A stretch of 64,000 nt of DNA from Lycocorax pyrrhopterus obiensis (lineage: Eukaryota; Chordata; Aves; Passeriformes; Paradisaeidae), in NCBI GenBank assembly GCA_014706295.1, contig JACSVZ010000010.1, positions 20,240,501-20,304,500 of the forward strand, given 5' to 3'. Of this stretch, positions 12,401 through 24,400 are shown one piece after another. The notes beneath the pieces are model-generated. The model did no database searches, was not told the DNA's origin, and saw only the letters and a list, made by a program, of their open reading frames with translations. The position numbers and the translations under genes are program-made. Position 1 is the stretch's first letter, and the number at the start of each line of letters is the position of its first letter.

Positions 12401-15400
12401 AAAATCAGGGCTGCCATGGCAATCCAGCGGTGGAAATCGACAGCGGCATCGAAGGGGATGTAGTGATTGAGGAAGGTCTCCCGCAAGACGGTGATGAGGT
12501 TGCGGCACATGGTAAGCAGGATGTAGGAGTACATGAAGGAGATGGAGGCAGCTGCTCCCCGGGAGATGATGATCCCCACGAAGGTGGTCTGTGCAATTCC
12601 AGTGCTGGGGGATGCAAAGGCATAGTCTGGGGAGAGAGAGTGGAGGGGGTGTCACGTGCCTGGCGCTGAGGGCCATGACCCTTCCCGCAATAAGGGGACA
12701 GCCACCTGTGTGGCTCCACCAAAAAGAGGACACCAGGAATGGGTTTGTGTGGGGAAAGGGGCACAACAACCCAGAACTTCTGGATGACAGGGTGTCCTTG
12801 GAGATCCAGGGAGGAGAATGTCCACCTGGGAATCTGCACCTTGGGGCTGTGGCCTCAGTTGGGGAATCCAATATAAGAGGTGTCCATAAACTGGAACGAG
12901 TCCAGTGGAGACCACCAGGATGGGTGGGAGCTGGAGGACATCATGTAAGGGAAAGGCTGAGGGAAATGGGCTTGTTCAGGCTGGAGGAGATGGGTCAGGG
13001 AAGCTGGCTGTCTGCAGCCATTTCATGGGCACACAGAGCAAGTCTTTCTCAGGGATGCACAGTGGAAGGATGTGAGGCAAGAGCACGAGTTTCACTGTAG
13101 AAAATTCAGTTTTGATGTAAAATAAAAACTCTTCACAGGGAAGATGGTCAAAAATTAGCACAGGCCCAGCAAGGCGGTGAAATCACCAGCCTTGGAACTC
13201 TTCACACCTTCTCTAGACAAGGCCTTCAGCAGTCTCATTCCGCTTTGGAAAAGGGTTTTCTCTGAGCAGGGCACTAGACCAGATCCTTCCAGGGATCCCT
13301 TCCAACCTCAGTGATCCTTTGGTCATTCCAGGGGAAGACTGACACTGTTGCCCAAAGTTGTGCCGGACAAGTCCCCATCACGGCCCAGGCAACCACCAGC
13401 TTTGAGCCCACAGTGGGGCTGGGTGGGCACTCACAGTAGGCTCTCTCTGCAAAGACGCCGGTGGTGATGGCAGAGAAGAGGACGACACAGACAATGTGGC
13501 GCCGGTAATTCTCAACGAAGCGCTTGAACTCCTGGATCTTCTGCTGAACTCTGTTCCTCTCGTACTTCTTCCGTTGTGCTTCTGTGTACAGATGCAGCTG
13601 GTACTGGTTTGCCCTGGCAAATACAGGAGTGCTGGTGTCACCACGAGGTTTTCCCGGCAAGGAATGGCTCAGGGCCCAGTCTTGGGTTTCCTCCCAAAGT
13701 ACCATGATCACCCCTGCACATCAGTGACAGGGGTGACCTGCAGAGCACACCATCAGAGGGTGATCTCAGGTCAGCCTGCTCTACAATGCCTTCAAAAGCT
13801 GATAACAAATGTGGAGACAGTGACTCACATATGAAACTGTAGATAAGAACTGTAAAAGAAAATTTCATAGTAATATTCAACTGTCAAAAATTATCCCACA
13901 AAAGGGGAATTTCCTTATTTGTTGCAACTAAAGCAAACCAAGATATTCTGGCCATCAATAACAACAGCTGAGCTGTTTCCTTGAAGAAATACTTGCTGCT
14001 GCCACAGCAGGGAAGACCAAATTCTCTCCTGCAGTGCTTGTAGGCAGCCCAGGCTAACCAGCAGCATCCCAAGGGGCAGAGGAGCATAGGCAGGAACTGT
14101 CAGACAAGACCCCTCTCTAAAAACCACTATCCCAACCTCTGGAGTTGGCCACTTCATTTGTTTTTTTTTTTTTTGGTAGAGATATATCACCCAGACCCAG
14201 ATACGGTACTGTCCTGTTAAGATGGGACTGTTTCTGTAGTTCCTTGGCCAATGAGTGCCTCCTTGGAGTAGTGTCATTTGACTGGAGGGCTATGCAGTCT
14301 GACATGGAGATGTGAGAAACAGCAAACAGGCTGAGCCCGAGCCTCAGAGGCACAGCTGGCGAGGGAACTCACTTTCTTCCTGGTCTCTTCCTCAGTTCTT
14401 GGCCTTTTTGCTCCATGTAGTGACTCACAGTGTCGAGATTTGAGTCTATCTTCTCCTCTGATATGGGTCTGTGGAAATAGAGCTATGTCTAGCCCAAAGC
14501 TCTATTTGCCAGAAGTGCCAAAATTTTCCCCTTTTCTCCACTTCCCATCTCAGGCTCAGCTGGGAATATGTCCAGCTTTTTCCCACAAGCCTGCTTGCAT
14601 TAACTTTAATTGCACATGGCCTGGATTCACTCCAAGATAACCCTTCCCTCTGAAAAGCAAGGCAGGACTCCCATCTCCACGCAGAGAATGCAACAGGGCT
14701 CTACAGGAGGCAATTCTCCCCTCTGGCTGTGCCTGGGGAGGAGGATGGCAGCCCTGCTGCAGTGCCCAGCATGCACCTCCCACCCCTTCCCCAGCGCTGG
14801 GAGTTCCAACATCTGGTTGGGAGCAATTGTTGGAAGGCTTGGGGTGAAGGATAGATGTGAGTCAGGGCAGAAAGAGAAGGAATAGCAACAGTGACACTAA
14901 GGAAGGGAGCTTACCCTTTCGGCTCTTTCTTTTTTATGAAAGAGACACAGTTTTGCAAATTTTGCTTGAACACTTCAGGGACACCTTTGAGGAGACAAAA
15001 GGACAAACAGCCATTCAGAAGATGCAGGACAAAGTTTAGGAATCTCCTGTGGGCAGGGAAAAGCTCGGAACTGACCCAAATGTGTCACACATGAAGCAAC
15101 AGCTGATGCCCCGTTACTGCAGTTGGGTTGGGGGAGACTGATGAGACAGGATTTGAGAGTTCCATATTGGGTGCTGCCCATTGCCTCCAGCCTTGCAGGG
15201 CCTGGGGCTTCCCAGTGCTCGTGCCCACTGACCTTTGACGCAGAGCTGGGTGAGCCGAAGCTCGCTGTCGTGGTCCCGCAGCATGTAATGGAAATTCTCC
15301 CATGTCAGCTCATCCCTGTCCTGAAACCCCGAGGCCCGAAACATGGACTCGGTCACCTGCTCTGCCTGTTCTCTTGACAGGCAGTTGTTGGAGATCTCAA

Positions 15401-18400
15401 TGAAGGACCTGGAGCAAGGAGACGAGATGGAAACACCAGCTGAGTCCCTCAAATAACACAGGGCAGAGTCCCAGACCAGTTTCATGGGAGAAATGGGCTG
15501 TTAGTTGCAAGTGTTGAGCCCATGGTCTTCATTGGGCCTGAAGCACAGAAAGTGGGAGCTGCTTCTGAAGACATTGTGAAAACATTAGGAGAGAGGAGGA
15601 AGAGTACCTGAGCATCCTCAGAAACTCCTCCTTGGAGAGGAACCCATTCTCATCAATGTCATACATCCTGAACATCACCTTGGACTTCTCCTCTGGGGAC
15701 CCTGGTGGGGAGGGAGAGAGGCAAAGTAAGAACAAGATCCTATTTTCATCAACAAAGATGCTTTCATATGTTGTTTTTGAGTGTCTGGACTTGCAGCAGT
15801 GAAGCCTCACCCTTCCACTTGACTTTCTCAAGTGCAAGGTGAAATATTGGGTAGACACACATTCTTTCTTGTGCATTATTTTTCAAAGTCAAGGTGTGCT
15901 TTAGCACAGCAATGATTTTTCTGGGACTTGTTTTGATTGAATCTGGCATTCAACACCTCCACCTATGAATCCACCTTTCCAGTGATCATTTAGGGAGAAT
16001 CAGATATGAGACACAGTTGCTACGGTCTCTCAAGTACAGGATGCGCAGCCCCTTCAGGAGACAGGGCAGACACGTCTGTGGTGGTGGAAGCCAGCTCCCC
16101 TCGCGAACCATCTTCCAGAAAACACAATTGCATTGTCATGCCCCATAACCCAAGCTGAAGCTGTCCTGAGTGAAGGGAATTTAAATCTGTAGCAGTGCCT
16201 ATAGGTTGATCTGCTGGGTGAATCTTGTCCTCCACTCTGACAGAGCCTAGAAATGGGACCAAGGGCAGCAGATGGAGGCATTAACCAGCTCCAGCTCCCA
16301 CCTTTCATGAAGACCACCAAGATGTCCAGGAATTCCCGGAAAGAGATGTAGCCATTGCCATCTTTGTCAGCCAGGGAGAACATGGACTCCACAAACATGG
16401 AGTGCTCTTTGAGCCCCAGGGCTTCAGCAAACTCAGCCCTGGTCAGCTCACACGTTAGAGACTCCCTTGCCTTCTGTGAAGATTCAAAGCTGAGTTCCCC
16501 GGCATCGGATCTGTTGATTTCCAGCACCTGCAGGTTGTGTCCCACAAAAGAAATCCTGTGAGTGATGGCAGAGCAGAAGGCTGGTGTTTCCTTTCTGACC
16601 TATTGCACAAAGACTGGTGGCTCCCTGGCACAAAACTCATGGCAGATATCATGGGGAAAGTCCTGTGCCTCTCCTACACAGTGTGACTTTTCACACTCCA
16701 CACGACTGACCACTCTGGAGACCTGTTACGTCACCCAAAAGTCTGTTTGCCACTTTAGACACTTGTATCACTGCATCAGATCTCCCTTTGTCTTCTGCAA
16801 AGGAAAATGTCCCTCGGTCCTGGAAGTATTGGCAGCTTCCTTGTGTGTGGCTTACCAGCTCTTACAGAGAGTACCAGCCCCAGCATTCATTGCTTAATCA
16901 ATACAGAAATACCTTCCCCCACACATCAGGGCCTGCTACACCTATACACACCTGAGCAAACAGGTGCCTGAAGAAAGTCTCCAGAATTTGTTTTCTCTGC
17001 TCCTGGGTGACTGCCCGTTTCATCAGGCTCTGCTCCTTCATCTCAGACAGATGCAGGTCAAATCTGCTCTCCTTCAAGTAGTCTCCTAGCTTCCCGACAA
17101 AGATGCTCCTCTCAGCCTCCTCACTGAAGAGCAGCACCTGCAAAGGACCCACCAACTGGCCGTGATCATCAGAGGCTCAGCTCCACGGTATTTGCTGGAC
17201 TTGGTGGTTCTCAGGAGGCCACAACCTCCCTTCAAGGACTTACACTGCTCCCAGTGCCCCTAGCTGAGTGGTGCAGAGGACTGTGGACGGTTCGGGAGAA
17301 GGCGTCATACCCCAGGCACCATGATACTTACCAGGTCGTACTCCTTGGGGCTCTTCAGGAGCAGAGCTTTGTTCCCTTTGTTGTTGGAGAGGATTACCTC
17401 CACTCTTTGGTGGGCTTTCAGGTTGATGCTCCGGATCACAGACCCTCTGCTATCCAGCACTTTGAGCACTTTGTCAGCTTGGAGCTGAATGTAGACAGGA
17501 GAGTTGTCTGTCTTGGGCCCATGCCACTCCATGGCTGGTGGGAGAGAGCACAGGACTCAGCTGGAAAGGCTCCTACTAATCCCAAAACTTCCTTCACTGA
17601 CAGTCAGTTTGGGAGTGATTTCATAACCAGGCACATCTTAAAGGAATAATGATGACCTCTTAACTGCAGAGCTCGAGCACATGGACACAGGAGGAGTACA
17701 CACTACGGAGCAGGGAGGCAGGATTTTTCCAGTGTGCAGAGCAAGGAGATACAGTCCCTGTCCTGGAGCTACTGGTGAAATTGCTCTACACAGGTTTCCT
17801 TCAGGCAAGGTGTGATCTGGGGAGGATTGGAATTAGAGTGGCATAGGATGATTCAGGATGGAAGGGACTCAGATTGGAAGAGTATCTTGCCCAACATCCT
17901 GCCCAAAGCAGGACCAGCCACAGGTCAGTCTGCTCAATGCTTTATCTGGTCAGGTCTTGGATAGAATGGGCTACCAAGCTCTCTGGGCTCCCTGTTCCAT
18001 TGCTTGACTATGCTCCTGGGGAAACAGTTCCTCCTTACATCCCATCTGGGTATAAGCCCCAGGCCCAGCCCTGCCTCAGTGTGTGCCCTGACTGCAGCAG
18101 CATCACCAGATGCCATCGCAGGGTTGATAGTGGCACCTCACCGTGTATGGCCTCTCTGGACACCTCCCTGCGCACGCTGGTGCCCTGCTTCCTCTGCAGC
18201 TTCTTGAAATCTCTCTTGCGGAAAGCGGCAACAACCCAGGCAACGAACAGAGTCACTGGGGACACATGGGAGAAGGAGGCATGAGAGATCACAAAGCTCC
18301 TTCCCACTTTTGGCTCCCTCCTGGTGCCCAAGGACCCTGCCATCTCAAGGACCTCAGGAGTGACCGTGACTCCGCAGCTCCTGCTGGGAGGTGCTTTGTG

Positions 18401-21400
18401 CATGGGAACTCAGCCCCTTTCTCTGGTGGAGAGGTGCAAGAGGAGAAGGGTTAAGAAACAGAGTGACAAACCCAGGGGCAGACAGCAGAGGACGACGATG
18501 ATGATCCCGAAGCCTGCGCCGCTGCCTGCAAAGTAGTCCAGCACCATCATGGGCGTGCAGTTGGCCAGGTGTCGAGCTGTTAGCTGCTGGGGCTGGGGGC
18601 ACGGGTCCCCTGCAAGGGGGAAACAGGCTGTGAGCGTCATTGACCTTGTACCCAGCTCACCTGCATCGCCCCTAGGGACCTCTGCATTAAGATGTTGATG
18701 GTGTTTGTGGCTGAGTGACTCAGGGAGCACTGCAAAATTGGGGTGCTTGAGTTAAACTCCAGATCCTGGGGACAGCCTTTGGGTTTGGGTTCAACCTTTG
18801 CCTGCCACAGCAAACCAAGCACAGAGCTGGACTCTAGTGCTCTGGAGGTTCAGCACCATCACCTCTCCTGATGGGATGGGCTGACCAAGGGGCACCCTGA
18901 GCCACAGCAAACTGGGGCTCAGAGCCTCTGCTCATCCGGATGCTGCAAATCCAGGGAGTCCTCCTGCTGTGATTACAAGGAATGCATACCAAGGAAACAA
19001 AAACACCTTGCAAGGGCTGGAACGTGACCCAAATGAAATGCTTACAGTAAATGGAAAGAGTGTGGCAAGATTCCAAGAGGAAAAGGCATATTGCCAAACA
19101 CAGTAATAGGGATTTTCCCCTTGGGATCATGCCTGCACTTCAGCTCTCTTTCAACATCTGCATCATGCATCAACATCTTGCTCACAAGCAACCCTTGCAT
19201 TTTGTGCTCATTTTGCTGGTTTAGGGTCATAGCAAGTGTGAGGCTTGAGAAACTCCAAACCTGATGTGTTCCCTGTGTCACTGAGTCGCTGGCCGTGTCA
19301 CTGGGATGACTCTGCTTTTCTTGCTGCCTTGCTGCAGCCATTCCCTCCCTGGTCCCTCCCATTGCATGGTGCACTCACCCTCTCTCCAGATGAACACGTG
19401 GGGCTGGAGGTCTGTGGATTTGGCATAGGTGACGGCAGTCAGGACACTGTGAAAGGTGGTGTTACGGATCTCCTTGATTTCCTCCTCTGTAAACAGCCTG
19501 AGGAAAAGGATGTGGAGACAAGTGGTGGCCCCAGGTGTCACTGACCAGCAACAGGAGGGAAGTGAGGAAGCTGGAGGATGCTTTTTCCTCCAGCCCCAGT
19601 TTCCACGTGTTACTGGGGTTTGAAGAGCAGCTACTAGATAGGGACAAGGCCATTACCCATTCTTGGTGTTTTCGAACCAAAACCTGTCGCTATCACGCAG
19701 GCGCACAAACTGGTCCAGGATGATGGTAGAGAAGAGGGAGCCATCAGCCTCCAGCATGCCTCCAGGGAGCAGCTCCAGCCCAGCCACGTTGTTGGCATAC
19801 AGGGCAGCGACGTTCTGCAGGACCTGGTGAGAAACCCCCACCACACGTGTGTGAGCACAGGGAATTCTGCCAGGGCATCAGAAAGTCTTGGCAAGCCTTA
19901 GGAGGCGTAAAGAATGTGCATTTCCCAGGCATCACACACTTCTGTGGGCTGGGAGGATGCTGAGCCTCACAATGCCTCAGGCTCATGTCTTGAACTTGAG
20001 TGACTGAGCATCGCTCCCAGAGCATCTCAGCTTCAGGAAGAGCAGAGTGCCTGGTGGCCTGGGAGTTTAGCACTGGGGCAGGATGGTTTATTCATGCCAT
20101 GTAATTACACAGTTACCCCAATGCAAGAATGAAAATTACACAGCTACCCCCCTGCAGGCATGAAAATCAGCCAGGGTGGGACATGCATGGATCTCCCTAT
20201 GATGCTGCAGAATTCAGTTCCTGCCTGAAATGTCCCATCATCCTTTGGCCACATACATTCCTTGCCCAGACCAGTTCCCTGTTACCTGTGGCTCCAGATG
20301 TGAGGCAAGGTTTGACCAGTTTTGGAGAGGTTTCAACCCAAATCGCTCCCGGACTTGGTTATAGGTTGGCAGGCCAAGGTCTCGCCCACGCTGAACCCAG
20401 CTGGCCACGTAGTCAGTGCGGGAGTACTTCAGGGGCCCATACCAGTAATCTGTGGGTGGATTTGAGGCCATGGTGATGGCAAGGCAGAGCCAGAGGAGCC
20501 ATCCCAACTGCCATAGCTGCTGGCCTGGCCTTGTCCTCTGCCACGGGCTGTGCCAAACTTGGAGATCATCTCCATGCCCTTGCCAGAATGGTCCCACGGA
20601 CAATGCACCTCCATTAACAAGGCTGAAGCTGAAGCGTGTGGTTGGGTGCTGCTGGAGGAGGCAATGGGACCTGCCTCCCCACCTTGCCCCCGGCACAGCC
20701 TCAGGCATAGGGGTTCCCCACCAAGGCACAGCTGCAGTACAGACCTTGAAGATCTTCCACCACAACATTGTCCTCCCTCTCTGCGATCTGTGAGCTCATC
20801 CCCAGCAGGAGGTTGTCCACATCTTCTGCCTGCTGCAGCCCAGGCCTCTGAGAGGTATGGGAAGAGCAAGTGATTTCTCTTGCATGAGGGAGGACAGACA
20901 GTAGCCCCACAACTGGTACCTCCAGACCCATGGTGTAGGGGAATCGGGGACTTTCTCCAGGCTCATTTTCTCCACATCAGCTCAGCCTTGAGGTCTGAGC
21001 CTGACACAGCTGAAGGCTGAGGATGCTGGAGGGGGAGGACCTCTCACCCCTTGTCTGGCTGTCATACTCTGCACCTAATTTCCCTTTCAGAACCCTGTGG
21101 GGTCCCCCATAACACAGAGCAAAGGATGAAGCCCCCTGGCCAGCCTGCCACATCCTCAGGACCCCGGTGCTCCCTCCCCTGTACCTCTCTGCTCCAGTAG
21201 CTGTTGCAGAGCCGCACTGCTGGGAACGAGCCACTGGAGACAGACACGTTCTGGAACCGGCACTTGGTGTCTCTGGAACAACAGAGAAGGATTGGACCCA
21301 CAGCCCTGAGCCAGGGCTCCCTGGAGCTGTCTCAGCCGAGGACAGGACATGGGGAAGGGACAGAGGCCATCCCAACAAAGACCATTCCCAGCCACCAACC

Positions 21401-24400
21401 CAGCTCGGGCATTCCCTCCCCTGACACAGGCACTGCAGTCCCATAGTCCTGCCAGGCTGTTCCTACCTCTTGTAAACACCTGGAGGCACCATGGTGGCCA
21501 GGAATTGCCCTGCAGCTGCCACGAACTCTGGAGAGAGGCTGGGGTCCAGGTGCTGCTGGTAACCTGTGGGGCAGCAGCCAGGCTGGAGGGAAAAGGGGCC
21601 AAGCTCCCTCTCCCTCCCCACCCACCAGCTCCCCTGGTCCCCCTACCCCTGCTTCCAATACTCCATTGTCTGCCTACCCCTCACCTTGGTACTCCGGGAC
21701 CTGTGTGCCCAGCAGGGTTGGCAGCCACTCATACAGAACAATGCTCTAGGGAACAGGGAAGCTGGGTCAGGGCCAGAACCATGCAGGATGTTGGGGGTGC
21801 CAGCAGAGCTGGGGGGTCCCGTCCCTCACCTGGAAAGTGGCAATGACCCTCTTGCGAGTGTGCTGGAAGAGATCCTCATCGGACCAGGCAGGATGCTTCT
21901 GGGCCAGTGCTTTGGCCAGGTGGTTGTGGTACCGAAACCAGGCGATGCTCTCAGCCTGCAGGAAGGGGTTCTCGTTCCCCCAGGCAGTCCCCAGGTCTGC
22001 AAGAGCCACCATGACCATCAGCGGGGGATGTCACCACTGGGTCTAGCTTTGCCCATGGCTGGAGGAGCACACCTAGCCCTGTGGATGCAGCCCAGTGTCC
22101 CCTTGTCCCCTTGCCCTTCCTTCCTCCCCAGGCAGACCAGCAACCTGAGCAAGTGAGAAGCAGCACGGGGCCCCCAGCATGGATGAAGGGTTGGGCAGGT
22201 GAGGAATTAAAAGCAAGCTGAGCGAGTTTGTATCAGCAGCAGCCCTTTTCCCCAGAGGAGTTCGCCTGGGATCAGAGCTGGTCTCTGACATGGCCTCCTG
22301 GGCATGTGGCCTCTGGAGTTTCTGGTGTGTCCTTGCTGATGTCTTCACTGGGGCTCAAATCTTCCTCTCCCTTGGGAAACTGCCTGCTCTCCCACAGCCT
22401 CCTGACCCATGTGTCCTGCCTCCCTGCATCTCCTGCTCTTTCCCTTTCCTGGGGTCCACTCTGGGCTCAGCTCCAGGGACCTCCTGCTCCCCCTGCTCCC
22501 AATCAGGGATGAAAAACTATTTGAATGCCACCATTACCATAGATCCCTTGGGGACCACCCTGTCCCGTGGATGGATCCAGTGCCTTCCACATGGGAACCC
22601 TCCCGTCAGTCTGCCTCGGGAGGCTCCTGTTGGGCCCCGATGCCAGCTGTCCCCCCGAGAAGCTCCTCAGGGCATCGCTCCAGGAGTGCGAGGAGCCGTA
22701 GATGGAGCTGCCGTCCAGCCAGCCTGTCACCTCGTTTGTCTAGGGCAGGCACAGGGAACAGGCATTAAGAGGTGCCAGGATTTCCCTGGAAAGGTGTAAA
22801 AAAGAGGTCTGGAAAGCCCCAGTCTGTCTCTTGTTCTTCCAAAGCAGTCTGTTTTAACCCTGTTTTAACAAGAGCTCTCAGGAAGCAAACAAATACACAG
22901 ACAATCTCTGTGCAAACTTTGGGAATTAGCACCAGGTAGAGGAAAGACCAGGTCCAGGCTTTTCAAAAGTACATTTGAGGTTGTTTTTTCCCCAATTATT
23001 TTGACTATGCCCAGAAGCAGACATCTGTGAGTCCCTATGTAGGCTGGGAGGAGACAAAACCCATATTTTGGGAAACTGGGAACACCAGAGCTGACCTCCC
23101 AGCAGGAAGTCCCACTGTCCTGGCAGCATGTTGAGTATATCCCCTGCCAAATGTTTGCATGGAAACATCCTTTTCATTCTGAAAACATGCTGGAGCTTCC
23201 ATTTTTTTTAGCTTTTAAATGTTGATAAAAACGTGACTTGCTAAACTGGTCCCTTCAGGGTTTGTCACGTGAAAGGTTCAGGGGGGTATTTCACTTTGGT
23301 GATTTTGGCTGGGAAGATCTCCAGCATGAAAGAAATCTGGGGAACACAAGCAGAACAGCAAAATCCAGAGAAATTGGGGGAAAACCTGGATTTATTTTCC
23401 AAAATGGCTGAAATTCAGGGAAGCATTACAACTTTGTGGTAGTGCCAGCTCAGCTTTGTGATACATTATTAAAGATAGGACTTGGTACCTAAAACAATGT
23501 GCAATAATTAACTGACCTAATTACCTTTTCTTTGTCCAGGAAATGCTTTGACCTTGGGCAACCACTAGTGTTGCTCAGTGTGTAACTTGGAGGTTGACTT
23601 GGGGTTCATTTCATTGGTTCAAACACTTGAGAGATGTATATTTTTAGGGAAATGGTGGTGGCCTCATTTTATTTTTGCAAATTATCTTGGCTGCTACAGA
23701 CCCCGATGGTGGGTGAAGAAGAATCTAGATGAAAGGCAAAGAGCAGAGGAGACCACACCTACCTGTTCCCTGGGATTGTTGGGACTCTGCCCCGTCTCTG
23801 CTGCCCAGCGCATGCGCTGGAAGGGCAGGACCACATGTCCAGTGCCGGCAGGGTCAAACACTGGGTCTCCAGATGGGATGTAGATGTTGAGGAACTCAGC
23901 AGGGCAGCCAGGTTTCTCCGTCTCCAGGATGTCCAAGAGCACATGGAGACCTGACAGAGACCAAAGCATGGTCAGCAGCTGCAAGGACTGTCCCCAGCAC
24001 CTGGAGCAGGATATCAGGGTGGGCAGCTGTAGGTGGGCTGAGGGGACCACCATGTGCAGCAAGGGTGATCAAGGCCAGGTTGAACAGGGCTTGGAGACAC
24101 CTGGCCTAGTGGAAAAAGATGACCATTGAGGTCCCTTCCAGCCCAAACATTCTGGGATTTTATGATTTCCCAGAGACAGACATCTCCGGACCTGGAGACC
24201 TAAGACCCCACTGAGCTCCTGGAAGACAGAAAAAACTGCTCCAACTCACAGCAGTTCAGCCCAGCACGGCTCTTATCAGACCTGTCCGGTGTTTTTGCCA
24301 TGGGGGAACTCAACTGCTAAAACAAATGAGGAAATTCCCAACCGACAAATATCAGCACTTGGGTCAACTGGCAAAGGTCACCGAAAATCCACACAAACTC

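Larger units (their letters stand above)
9496..13613 (-). other. DUOX2: DUOX2 coding exons 23-33: NOX-type catalytic core
   Basis: Exons: 13435-13613, 12396-12626, 12078-12177, 11911-11960, 11653-11780, 11293-11446, 10922-11154, 10610-10768, 10255-10410, 10017-10145, 9496-9618. They encode the ferric-reductase membrane core. Histidines in [14 protein letters not shown] and FATHHF/ITHHLY lie in the regions that bind the two haems in NOX enzymes. FAD contacts sit in [16 protein letters not shown] binding is marked by [20 protein letters not shown] and FSCGPPGM. The protein ends HHYENF-stop. No residue expected for catalysis is missing by eye. Confidence 0.93.

Noticed and set aside
20238..20768. 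Long minus-strand frame joining DUOX2 exon 11 to intron sequence
   Set aside because: Only 20286-20449 matches the family; the rest is intron read-through.
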